From JANNRA01 sp031401035 (GTDB taxonomy: Bacteria; Desulfobacterota; Binatia; HRBIN30; CADEER01), in the NCBI GenBank assembly GCA_031401035.1, contig JANNRA010000214.1, forward strand, positions 1-39,258: a DNA stretch of 39,258 bases. The letters run 5' to 3'. Positions 25,601 through 32,796 of the stretch are shown piece after piece. The stretch's first letter is position 1. Every line of letters starts with the position of its first letter. The notes under the pieces were generated by a model that saw only the letters and a list, made by a program, of their open reading frames with translations, did not search any database and was not told the DNA's origin. A program made the translations under genes and the position numbers.

Positions 25601-25936
25601 GTTTCCGGCGACGCCGAAAATAATTCCGGTGGCCGCGTCGACGCGCCGGACGCGATGATTGCGTCCGTCAGCCACGTAGAGATCGGCGCCGCGCGACGTC
25701 TCGACCAGGGAGATGCCGCGCGGGTCGATCACGGCGTCGATGGCCGGAGATCCGTCCCCACTGCCGCCACCGACGTAGGAGTCAATTGTAGCGTCGAAAG
25801 CCGCCCGAGCCGGCCCGCCAGCGAACAAGACGAGGCACAACGCGAAGACGCCGGCGGCGACCATTAAGCGATGTACTGTCGCCAAGCGCCGGACTCGCCC
25901 GTCGCCGGACTTCAAGTGGTCTGTCTCCACAATCAC
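22601..25936 (-). CDS. Secreted NHL-repeat protein with dockerin and C-terminal cohesin-like domain
   Basis: About 1,111 residues. After a signal peptide (cut after GGPARA) come twelve NHL repeats, each of the form GDGGxAxxA...P.GVAVD..GNVYIAD..NHRIRKV. Repeats 1 and 7 share the opening VGGG.GDG.AIDA, so this is a duplicated six-blade propeller. A short Thr/Pro linker leads to a carboxypeptidase-regulatory-like domain (about 790-850), then a dockerin (ISSLDAARVLQVLAG, and DVTGDGSLSTLDAVRILQF at residue 885). A cohesin-like domain (about 994-1111, RPGGRVIVPLYVQ) ends the chain without a membrane tail. The GTG at 25936 has AAGGA seven bases upstream and supplies a basic n-region; ATG 25864 is the alternative. 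The binding target is unknown; the propellers are likely scaffolds or ligand binders. Confidence 0.82.
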   Translation of the reverse strand: MIVETDHLKSGDGRVRRLATVHRLMVAAGVFALCLVLFAGGPARAAFDATIDSYVGGGSGDGSPAIDAVIDPRGISLVETSRGADLYVADGRNHRVRRVDAATGIIFGVAGNGIKGYGGDGGQASDAMLSLPLDAARDASGNVFIADYDNNRIRKVTPQGIISTFAGTGVNGFNGHTLSATAANLSRPWGIAIGPDGYVYIADSTNNLVRKIGPSGCSPTSCVISTVAGTGTAGKTGDGGLATQALLRTPADVAFDTQGNLFIADFGNNLVRVVRASDQRIFTIGGGGGSVPGDDGPALSAVVHAPTQVAADAQGNIFVAASLQRRGRKLTPVPGVAFPSNYVITTIAGSGQAGSAGDGGPAGEAEMHAPYGIAVSAQGDVYIAQTTDLARSQHNRVRRVRAGIIESVVGGGLGDGGAAIDALVDPRGATTAIGNGALPDLYFADGTNHVVRLVDGSDASIRVIAGTGEAGYAGDGGQATDALLQVPLDVAVDQARGLIYIADSVNHAIRKIDPRGIISTFAGTGARGYSGDDGLATSAQLSGPTGLAVDRSGDVYIADQQNHRIRKVSNGIITSIVGTGSSTYSGDGGQAHLAGIRSPLDVAVADDGTVYIADTGNQRIRRIDPGTNVITTYAGSGAAGFTGDGGPAIEARIYSPTMLALDAFENLYFADSRNNRMRVVDSKQIIHTAAGNGAIDHSGDGGAALDASFGEPTGVAASLDGSYAFVSSRSTGRIRLIDFTGSVQPTLTFTPTPTWTPPPPPATSTPTSIQATPTKTQTPTRTGTATRTSTPGASTASVSGAVTYYANQQVVPGVQVALGGSTFTTVETNAQGQYSTLSVPLGTLSLEPAKLGGFGNAISSLDAARVLQVLAGLHSFTSEQRLACDVTGDGSLSTLDAVRILQFSAGVMDQLPAATACGSDWAFIPAATTVPNQLLIQPVVSLTGCQQGAIILNPLAASAAGQSFKGILRGDCTGNWTTAAGGALRQQSSAAATLHAGAPRRRPGGRVIVPLYVQSAAPVQAFDLRLRFDGDAADFVGARPRGAAAEAMITTNEGDGSLGISLASGTPLSGGRGATVLLIFQVADGADLGLHLDGALVDEQPARVVTHARSR

Positions 25937-26336
25937 CCTGAGGTCCTTAGCACGCACTGTGCCGGGCCGGCCGTCTCCACCAGAACCACCCGTTACTACG
26001 GTTTCTACCGAACCCTCCGGCACTAACGCAAGGAACCGCAAACAATGCCGCAGGCAGTTGCCAAACGAATGATGCAGGCGCGACAATTCTGTACCGCCGG
26101 AAGCCGTCGCGCGGGGCACTTCAGAGCACTGCGCCGACATTGTCCCAAAGGGGATGCGATCCAGCGCCACTATGCTGCAGGGCGACGTCATGAAGCCGCA
26201 ACGACCTGGTCAGGGTGTACCAAGGGAGTCCCCGCATTTGTACTTGACAGCTAGGAGGGGCGATGGTATCCGCATCGCGGTCATAGAACCAAACTGCCGC
26301 TGCGTGGATGCGTGCAGGAACCGGAGGTGGAGATAA
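25937..26336. other. Divergent 400-base region between the NHL-dockerin gene and the paralogue pair
   Basis: No convincing gene is present. The minus-strand frame of the NHL protein stays open to 26191, but its residues upstream of 25936 lack any signal-peptide or domain character. A plus-strand promoter-like pair is at 26244-26272. No riboswitch or tRNA was recognised. Confidence 0.5.
26244..26272 (+). promoter_or_regulatory. Possible sigma-70-type promoter for the first PSP-tail paralogue
   Basis: A perfect -35 TTGACA (26244-26249) is followed after 17 bases by TATCCG (26267-26272), a weak -10. The predicted start of transcription would be about 60 bases before the ATG at 26337. Only the -35 is strong. 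Confidence 0.35.
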
Positions 26337-27470
26337 ATGCGCGAGACAATTATTGGGGGCGGAAGCGGAACTGGTACCCGGCGAGCGGCATTCCTGGGGG
26401 CCCTTTTCCTGTCTGCGGCGTCTGCCGCAAGCGCGCAGCTCCAGCAGGATATCTTCCGCGCCGCGGACGGCACGACCTACCAGGTTCTGCGGGCGTCCTC
26501 GAACGTCGGCGGTGTCGACGAAGTCCGCGTCACCACCGTGGCCGGAGCCACTGAAGGAACCGGTGGCTGCAACAATCCCGGCAGTACATCGGGTACGGAC
26601 TGCTCGGCCGTCGGCGGCGTCGCTCCTCCAGGGATGACCCTGCAGGACTTTGGCGACGTGACGCGCTCCTTCATCGTCAGCGGCGTCTCCGACATCTCGT
26701 TCAACGCAACCTTCGGTGGTCGCGTCACGCTCGATACGACGGGCGGTATCAAGAACGTCTGCGGAGCCGCCTTCGACTGCAGCGGCCAGATGGGCATTCA
26801 GTCGCTGGTCGCCCTCAGCTCGAGCGACGGCGGAATCCCGGCAGCCTGCATCGCCAGTGGTCTGGCCGCCGGCTGCCAACCCCTGACTCAATTTGATGCG
26901 TTTGCCTTCGGCTTGCCGGCAACCGGCAACGTTTGTGACAACTCCGCGAGCGTCACGGTCAACTCGACCGTCTGCGCCGCACGGCCTGCCGACGGTTTCT
27001 CGCTGCTCCCCGACCAGGTGGTCGTGTTTGTCTACGACGGAAACCTCGCCGGCACGGGCTTCGGCATCGGCGCGGGCGCGTTCTTCATCGACACCAACGG
27101 GATCAACGGCCCGCAGTGCGCCGCCAATACCGTCGTTGGAGCCAACAACCGCAATGACAGCGAGCCGGCGCCGCTGCCGCCGACGAGCACGCCGACCAAC
27201 ACGCCGACCACCACCGCGACGGCCACTGCAACCACCACAAACACAGCGACGGCGACGTTCACTGCGACCAATACGGGGACGCCGACCGTCACTGCGACGG
27301 CGACCAACACCCGCACCAACACGCCGACCCAGACCCAGACGCCTCCTCCGACCGCGACCCGCCCGCCGATTCCGATCATCCCGTCCCCGACCAGCCCTGC
27401 CGGTCTGGTGATGATCATCGGACTCGGAGCCGGATTGCTGTGGGCCCTGCGCCGCATGGCGAAGGTCTGA
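26337..27470 (+). CDS. Secreted Thr/Pro-stalk protein with PEP-CTERM-like tail, paralogue 1
   Basis: A 377-residue exported protein of unrecognised family. The signal peptide ends ASAASAQ. A globular head of about 245 residues (LQQDIFRAADGTTYQVLRAS, GGVDEVRVTTVAGAT, CNNPGST, FDAFAFGLPATGN) has eight or more cysteines. A Thr/Pro stalk (about 280-340) is followed by PPIPIIPSPTSPAGLVMI, a hydrophobic helix and RRMAKV. The tail resembles PEP-CTERM signals with PSP in place of PEP. GGAGGTGGAG (about 26323-26332) precedes the ATG. The next gene is a close copy. A surface or matrix role is inferred from the architecture; no enzymatic motif is seen. Confidence 0.8.
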   Translation: MRETIIGGGSGTGTRRAAFLGALFLSAASAASAQLQQDIFRAADGTTYQVLRASSNVGGVDEVRVTTVAGATEGTGGCNNPGSTSGTDCSAVGGVAPPGMTLQDFGDVTRSFIVSGVSDISFNATFGGRVTLDTTGGIKNVCGAAFDCSGQMGIQSLVALSSSDGGIPAACIASGLAAGCQPLTQFDAFAFGLPATGNVCDNSASVTVNSTVCAARPADGFSLLPDQVVVFVYDGNLAGTGFGIGAGAFFIDTNGINGPQCAANTVVGANNRNDSEPAPLPPTSTPTNTPTTTATATATTTNTATATFTATNTGTPTVTATATNTRTNTPTQTQTPPPTATRPPIPIIPSPTSPAGLVMIIGLGAGLLWALRRMAKV

Positions 27471-27575
27471 TGGGAGAGATCTGCTGCTCCGAGGGGCACA
27501 GCTGAATTCTGCGCCGGGCAGATGCTACGAGGCCACCCAAAAGGGGGGCAGCGCGCAGGAAGAGCGGAGACAAGA

Positions 27576-28982
27576 ATGAACGCCAAAACCAAACGAGCTG
27601 ATAGACAGCACCGATTCCTGGCGGTGGCCGCGATGGTGCTCCCGCTCTTCGTGGCGGCGGCCCCCCCGGCGCATGGTCAGCTGCAGCAGCAGATCTTTCG
27701 CGCTGCCGACGGGACGACGTACCAGGTGCTGCGGGCGTCCTCGAACATCGGCGGGGTCGACGAGGTGCGTATCACCACGATAGCCGGCGCGACCGACGGC
27801 ACCGGCGGCTGCAACAACCCAGGCAGTACCACGGGTACGGCCTGCTCGGCCATCGGCGGCGTTGCCCCTCCGGGCATGACCCTGCAGAACTTCGGTGACG
27901 TGACGCGCTCGTTCATCATCAACAACGTGAACAGCGCCTCGTTCGACGCTAGCTTCGGCGGTCGCGTGATCCTCGATACGACCGGGAACGACCTGTTCGT
28001 CTGCGGGGCTGCCTTCGATTGCATGTCGCAAACCCCGGCTGACGTCCAGACTCTCGTGCCGCTCAGTTCCGCGGCGGGCGGTGTCCCCGCGGCCTGTATT
28101 GCCAGTTCCCTCGTTGCGGGCTGTGCGGTGAGTACGCAGTTCGATGCGTTCGCCTTCGGCCTGCCGGCGACGGGAAACATCTGCAACAATTCCGCAAGTG
28201 TCACGGTCAACTCCACCGTCTGTATGCCACGACCCGCCGACGGGTTCTCGCTGCTCCCCGACCAGGCGATCGTCCTCGTCTACGACGGCAACTTGGCAGG
28301 GGTTGGTTTCGGCATCGCCGCCGGTGCCTTCTTCGTCGATACCAACGGTGTGAACGGTCCGAGCTGCGCGGCGAACACGGTTGTCGGTGCGAACAACAGA
28401 AATGACAGCGAGCCGGCGCCGCTGGCGCCGACCAATACGCCGACCAGCACACCGACCACCACGCCAACGGCCACCCCGACCAATACGCCGACGAACACGC
28501 CGACGGCGACGCCGACGAGCACGCCGACCAACACGCCGACCAACACGCCGACGGCGACGCCGACGAGCACGCCGACGAACACGCCGACCAACACGCCGAC
28601 GAGTACGCCGACAGCGACGCCGACGAATACGCCGACCAACACGCCGACGGCGACCCCGACGTTCACGCCGACGGCGACGCCGACGAGTACGCCGACCAAT
28701 ACGCCGACGAACACGCCGACGGCGACGCCGACGAGTACGCCGACGAACACACCGACGAACACGCCGACGTCTACGCCGACGTTCACGCCGACGACGACGC
28801 CGACACAGACGCCGACGACAACGCCGACCAACACGCCGACCCGTACCGCGACGGCCACCCGGACTCGGCCGCCGATTCCGGCGGTGCCTTCACCGGCTAG
28901 CCCCAGCGGCCTGCTGCTCATCGGTGGTCTCGGCATCGGCCTGCTCTGGGCGCTGCGGCGCCTTGGCCGGGCTGGGATCTGA
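27576..28982 (+). CDS. Secreted Thr/Pro-stalk protein with PEP-CTERM-like tail, paralogue 2
   Basis: A 468-residue paralogue of the gene before it. The head (about 30-280) is estimated by eye to be about three-quarters identical, with the same cysteines and the same FRAADGTTYQVLRASSN and FDAFAFGLPATGN motifs. The main difference is the stalk: about 140 residues of almost pure TPTNTPTATPTSTPT units, roughly twice that of paralogue 1. The tail is RPPIPAVPSPASPSGLLLI, a helix and RRLGRAGI. The signal peptide ends PPAHG. The ATG at 27576 follows CGGAGACAAGA. A strong terminator at 29022 closes the pair, so both copies may share a transcript. Confidence 0.82.
   Translation: MNAKTKRADRQHRFLAVAAMVLPLFVAAAPPAHGQLQQQIFRAADGTTYQVLRASSNIGGVDEVRITTIAGATDGTGGCNNPGSTTGTACSAIGGVAPPGMTLQNFGDVTRSFIINNVNSASFDASFGGRVILDTTGNDLFVCGAAFDCMSQTPADVQTLVPLSSAAGGVPAACIASSLVAGCAVSTQFDAFAFGLPATGNICNNSASVTVNSTVCMPRPADGFSLLPDQAIVLVYDGNLAGVGFGIAAGAFFVDTNGVNGPSCAANTVVGANNRNDSEPAPLAPTNTPTSTPTTTPTATPTNTPTNTPTATPTSTPTNTPTNTPTATPTSTPTNTPTNTPTSTPTATPTNTPTNTPTATPTFTPTATPTSTPTNTPTNTPTATPTSTPTNTPTNTPTSTPTFTPTTTPTQTPTTTPTNTPTRTATATRTRPPIPAVPSPASPSGLLLIGGLGIGLLWALRRLGRAGI
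28431..28840 (+). repeat. Thr/Pro minisatellite coding the stalk of paralogue 2
   Basis: About 410 bases of hexamer-based ACGCCG repeats with a higher-order unit of about 48 bases, encoding NTPTNTPTATPTSTPT and variants. The third codon positions of Thr vary while the ACGCCGAC core is constant. Such arrays change length by slippage or recombination. Confidence 0.85.
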
Positions 28983-29021
28983 CCTGATCGTACGTTTCCT
29001 GGCTAACCGCTTGTAGCATCG

Positions 29022-29056
29022 AGGGGCCCTCCGGATTCGGGGGGCCCCTTTTCTTT
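29022..29056 (+). terminator. Rho-independent terminator after the paralogue pair
   Basis: AGGGGCCCTCCG (29022-29033) pairs with CGGGGGGCCCCT (29038-29049) through one G-T wobble, loop GATT, followed by TTTTCTTT. It lies 39 bases after the stop of paralogue 2. Confidence 0.9.
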
Positions 29057-29224
29057 GCGCTGGCGTCGTGGCTCACAAATCCCCGTCGCATCTCGCTGGC
29101 GCTCGACCCCTCTGGCGCCGTTCGCGCGGCCGTGGACTATGGGCCGATGTCGCTGCGACGGCGCTGCACTAGCCAGGCGCGCCGATGGCTCCCCGAGTTG
29201 TAGCCGGGATGCGGTCGGGTCCGC

Positions 29225-30157
29225 TCACCGCGTCGGCGTCGTGCTGTTGTTGTGCTGGTGTCTGAGTGTCGCGGTGCCGACCGCTGCGCCCTCGCCACGG
29301 GCGTTCTCGAGCGTCAGGTCGAGGACCATCGGGGCGAGCGGGTCGTGCGCGTCGAAGCCGATAACCATCGCCGACAATACGATCGCTTCAGAGGCGATGA
29401 CGGAGACGCGAAACGTCAGGCTGATCTGCTCGAGTCGCCAACCCGGCAGATGCGAGGCGAGCATGTGCTCGAGAAGCGCCGCCTGGAGAGGCCCGGGAAC
29501 GATGACGTCTGCGTACCCGATCGAGCGGGCGAAGGCGCTATCGACGAACAGCGGCTCGACTCCCCCGAAGGCCTGCGCATAGCGGAGGACCGCCTGTGGG
29601 CAGGGTGCCAGGCGATGTTCGACCGCGATCACTTCCCCGAGATCGAGGCCAGCGCCGCGGTGGAGTTCCGGATTTGCCGTTCGCCCCGGGGTCGTCCGCC
29701 GGGCAGCGGGCGCCACGGGGTGTGGGGCTGGTGCGGCCGGGTTTGCCGCCGGGCGCCAGCGGGCGATCTGCTGATCCTCCAAGACGGCGGCGACCGATCC
29801 CTGCGGGTCGCGCAGGCGCGCGACCCGGGCCACGACGGTCAGCGGGCCGCTGCGCCCGCTCTTCTCGAAAACGGCAGCGATGCGCGATGTCAGGTGGTAG
29901 TGGGTCGCGACGGTGAATGGGCGCGGCAGTGTGATGGTGTGCCCGGCGTGAACGCTGACCGTATCGTTCGTGAACTCGACATCCGGCGCCGGCGCACCGC
30001 GCAGCGAGAACACCAGGCCAAGCGGCAGGTCCGCGCCAAGCGCGGGCGGGGTGCTCGCGCCGATGGCTTCCGCGTAACGCGTCGCGACGTTGCCGTCGAG
30101 CTCCACTTCCCCGAGATCGATCTCAATGCCGACCGCGTGAGAGAGGCGCCGGATCAT
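29225..30157 (-). CDS. MaoC-like double hot-dog protein, catalytic motif not conserved
   Basis: A 310-residue protein with two hot-dog halves. The N half (about 10-135) resembles the FAS1-like dehydratase/MaoC N-terminal domain, with TRYAEAIG. A Pro/Ala linker (135-165) follows, then the C half with LRYAQAFGG and VIVPGPLQAALLEHML, as in HTD2/MaoC hydratases. Where active enzymes carry D-x-N-P-x-H or an equivalent catalytic His, this one reads GGVEPLFVD, so the His is replaced by Phe. It may be a non-catalytic partner or have a different active site. It stands alone on the minus strand between two surface-protein genes. The start ATG 30157 is plausible; the ribosome site is weak. Confidence 0.68.
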   Translation of the reverse strand: MIRRLSHAVGIEIDLGEVELDGNVATRYAEAIGASTPPALGADLPLGLVFSLRGAPAPDVEFTNDTVSVHAGHTITLPRPFTVATHYHLTSRIAAVFEKSGRSGPLTVVARVARLRDPQGSVAAVLEDQQIARWRPAANPAAPAPHPVAPAARRTTPGRTANPELHRGAGLDLGEVIAVEHRLAPCPQAVLRYAQAFGGVEPLFVDSAFARSIGYADVIVPGPLQAALLEHMLASHLPGWRLEQISLTFRVSVIASEAIVLSAMVIGFDAHDPLAPMVLDLTLENARGEGAAVGTATLRHQHNNSTTPTR

Positions 30158-30277
30158 CGCGGGACCGCCAACACGTGATTCCGGTTACACGCTACCCGAT
30201 GTTGTGGCCAGTCTACCAACATCGGGCGCTGAGGACGCCGCTGCCATGCCGGTGCAGGTCGCGGACGGCCCACTCGC

Positions 30278-30319
30278 GGGCGGGTCGGGGGCGCGGCTTG
30301 ACTGCCCCCCGACCCGCCC
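30278..30319 (-). terminator. Hairpin after the YVTN-propeller gene
   Basis: GGGCGGGTCGGGGG (30278-30291) pairs perfectly with CCCCCGACCCGCCC (30306-30319), a 14-bp stem with a 14-base loop. It lies 12 bases beyond the stop of the minus-strand gene ending at 30331. There is no clear T tract. Confidence 0.55.
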
Positions 30320-30330
30320 ACGCAGGCGGA

Positions 30331-32796
30331 TCAGAGTGAACGGCGTCGCCGCGTCAGGATCAGCAGGGCCGGCAGCAGCAGCCAAGTCAGGCTGGCGGCG
30401 CTCGCATCGGCGCTGGGGTCGACGGCGCAGCCGCCGTCGACCGGACGCTTGCGAGTGGCCGTGGCGGTCGCCGCGTTGGTCCCAGTCGCGGTCGCGGTCG
30501 CCGTCCGGGTGGCCGTCTCGACCGCCGTCGCCGTGCTCGTCGCGGTGGCAATGCCGGTTGGCGTGCGGGACGCCGTCGGGCTGGCGGTGTTGGTCGCCGT
30601 CGCGATCGCGGTGCTCGTTGCCGTCGCGGTGGTGGTTCCCGTCGCCGCCGGCGTACCGGTGCGCGTCGCGGTACTGGTGACCGTCGGCGGCAGCGGCGTG
30701 TTGGTTGTCGTCGCGGTCGCGGTTGCGGTGACTGTCGCCGTGGCCGTCCCTGTCGGGATGCCTGTGGGCGTGATCGTCTCCGTTGCCGTGGCCGTCACGG
30801 TGGCCGTCGCCGTCCCCGTCGGGAGGCCGGTGGGCGTCAAGGTTTCCGTTGCCGTCACCGTCACGGTTGCGGTCGCCGTGCCCGTTGGGATGCCGGTGGG
30901 CGTATCGGTCGGCGTGGCGGATTCCGTTTCGGTCGCGGTTGCGGTCGCCGTAACCTGATCAACCGGGGGGTCGGTCGGCGTCACCGTCGGCGCCTCGGTC
31001 GGCGTCGGCGTGTCGACAGGGGTGTCGGTCGGCGTCGCGGTGGGAGCCTCGGTGGCCGTCTCCGTCGGGGTCGGCGAGGGGCCCTCGGTAGCGGTGTCGG
31101 TCGGCGTCGCGGTGGGAGCCTCGCTGGCCGTCTCCGTCGGGGTCGGCGAGGGGCCCTCGGTAGCGGTGTCGGTCGGCGTTGCGGTGGGAGCCTCGCTGGC
31201 CGTCTCCGTCGGGGTCGGCGAGGGGCCCTCGGTTGCGGTGTCGGTCGGCGTCGCGGTGGGAGCCTCGCTGGCCGTCTCCGTCGGGGTCGGCGACGGCCCA
31301 TCGGTGGACGTTTCAGTCGGCGTCGCCGTCGCGCCCTCGGTTGGGGTATCCGTCGCCGTATCGACGGGAGTCGGGGTGTCCGTCGCGGTAGCTGTCGGGG
31401 CTGCGGTCTCCGTGTCCGTCGCGGTGGCAGTCGCGCCCGCGGTCGGGGTGTCGGTGGCAGTCGCGACCTCGGTCGGCGTGTCGGTTGACGTGTTGCCTAC
31501 GGTGGCGGTGTGGGTGACGGTAGCACTCGCTTCCGGCGTCGCGGTCACCGTCGCCGTATCCATCGGGGTAGCGGTGGCGGTGGCCGTGTCGACCTCCGTC
31601 GCAGTGGCCGTCGGCGTACTCTCCGCAGTGTTGGTCGTCGTACTGACCGGCGTCGGCGACGCGGTCGCCGTCGCCGTATTCGTCCTCGTCGCGGTGCTCG
31701 TCGGCGGGAGCGGGGTCGGCGTCGGCGTTAAAGTTGGTGTCGCCGTGGCCGCACTGATATCGGCGATGGCGATTCCTCGCGGATTGATCTGCACGCTGAC
31801 CGTCGTCACCGCACGGCTGGCGACGTCGATCAGCGAAAGCGACTTGCTGTTGAAGTTCGTGACGTAGACGCTGCTGCTGTCGAGAGTCGACGCGAGACCG
31901 GCGGGCAACGAGCCAACGGAAATCGTCGGCGGCAGGACCACCGGGGGAATCGTTGTATCGATCTCGGTGACCACGCCCGAAAGGGTCTGATGCGCTACGA
32001 AGGCGCGGCTACCGTCAGGTAAGATCGTGATGGCGATAGGACTGGCGGAAACGGGGATCGTGTAAAGCACCACCGGAGGGACCGCGGTAGCTGCGATCAC
32101 GGAGACCGTGTTCGAGCCGAAGTTGGTCACGTAAGCGTAAAGCCCGTCGGGAGTGAACGCGACGCCGGCCGGGGACGTTCCGACGGGGATGTCGAGTACG
32201 AACTGGGGGGGGATCGCGTTCGGGTCGATAATGGCCACGGAACTGCCCGTTCGCCGAGTCACGTAGACGAAAGCGCCATCGGGGCGTACGGCAACGTCAA
32301 ACGGCTGTTGGGCATTTGCCATCCCTGGACGAACCAGGGATATCGTTCCCGAGACTTGGTTGATGGTCGTGTCAATGATCGAGAGCGTCCCGAAACCACG
32401 ATTGGCGACGTACGCCTCCATGCCATCCGGGCTGACCGCTACTCCCTGCGGAATCGCCCCGACTCCGATGGTCACGGAGTCGATTTCCGCGTCCAGGCCC
32501 GTATCCACCACCGAGACGCTTCCGTCGCTTTCACAGGTCACGTATGCGAACGCACCACTTGGCGTGATTGCGACGTCAAACGGGCGCTGTCCGACCTGGA
32601 CCGGGGTTTGGCCTGGGGGGACGCTGGTATCGAGCACCAGCAACGTGTCGCCAACGCCGGCGTAGTCGGTAACGAAAACCGTTTCGTTCGCACTTGCGAC
32701 TGCGACACCAGCCGCGCTCCAACCGATGGTCAGGGCCGCGATCACGGCGCGCCAACTCCAAATGGACGTTCGCGAACTGGGCAGGTTTCGAATCAT
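30331..32796 (-). CDS. Secreted YVTN beta-propeller protein on a very long Thr/Pro stalk
   Basis: An 821-residue exported protein. A signal peptide with a long n-region ends VAVASA. Seven YVTN-type repeats (for example AYVANRGFGTLSIIDT, VYVTNFNSKSLSLIDV) cover about residues 40-340 and should fold as a seven-blade propeller, often found in surface-layer proteins. A Thr/Pro/Ala/Glu stalk of about 440 residues follows, including four copies of a 24-residue unit (TASEAPTATPTDTATEGPSP). The tail is DGGCAVDPSADASAASL, a hydrophobic segment and RRRRSL, the same anchor type as the first gene of the window. The ATG at 32796 has AGGTGA upstream; an earlier ATG at 32889 lacks support. Confidence 0.85.
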   Translation of the reverse strand: MIRNLPSSRTSIWSWRAVIAALTIGWSAAGVAVASANETVFVTDYAGVGDTLLVLDTSVPPGQTPVQVGQRPFDVAITPSGAFAYVTCESDGSVSVVDTGLDAEIDSVTIGVGAIPQGVAVSPDGMEAYVANRGFGTLSIIDTTINQVSGTISLVRPGMANAQQPFDVAVRPDGAFVYVTRRTGSSVAIIDPNAIPPQFVLDIPVGTSPAGVAFTPDGLYAYVTNFGSNTVSVIAATAVPPVVLYTIPVSASPIAITILPDGSRAFVAHQTLSGVVTEIDTTIPPVVLPPTISVGSLPAGLASTLDSSSVYVTNFNSKSLSLIDVASRAVTTVSVQINPRGIAIADISAATATPTLTPTPTPLPPTSTATRTNTATATASPTPVSTTTNTAESTPTATATEVDTATATATPMDTATVTATPEASATVTHTATVGNTSTDTPTEVATATDTPTAGATATATDTETAAPTATATDTPTPVDTATDTPTEGATATPTETSTDGPSPTPTETASEAPTATPTDTATEGPSPTPTETASEAPTATPTDTATEGPSPTPTETASEAPTATPTDTATEGPSPTPTETATEAPTATPTDTPVDTPTPTEAPTVTPTDPPVDQVTATATATETESATPTDTPTGIPTGTATATVTVTATETLTPTGLPTGTATATVTATATETITPTGIPTGTATATVTATATATTTNTPLPPTVTSTATRTGTPAATGTTTATATSTAIATATNTASPTASRTPTGIATATSTATAVETATRTATATATGTNAATATATRKRPVDGGCAVDPSADASAASLTWLLLPALLILTRRRRSL
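31021..31308 (-). repeat. Four 72-bp tandem repeats in the stalk of the YVTN protein
   Basis: The landmark GGGGTCGGCGA recurs at 31067, 31139, 31211 and 31283, exactly 72 bases apart. The copies are almost identical, with a few base changes such as GCGGTA versus GCGGTT. They encode the 24-residue unit of the stalk. The near-identity at silent sites points to recent duplication or gene conversion. Confidence 0.9.

Noticed and set aside
26045..26254. Short plus-strand frame in the divergent region
   Set aside because: No ribosome site, no conserved features, and Arg/His-rich composition typical of non-coding GC-rich DNA.
28431..28840. Possible CRISPR array
   Set aside because: The repeats are contiguous, in frame, without unique spacers, and code a Thr/Pro stalk.
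30449..31867. Plus-strand Val/Gly/Ser-rich frames resembling PE-PGRS-like proteins
   Set aside because: They are exact antisense readings of the Thr/Pro stalk of the YVTN gene, which has a signal peptide, propeller and anchor on the minus strand.
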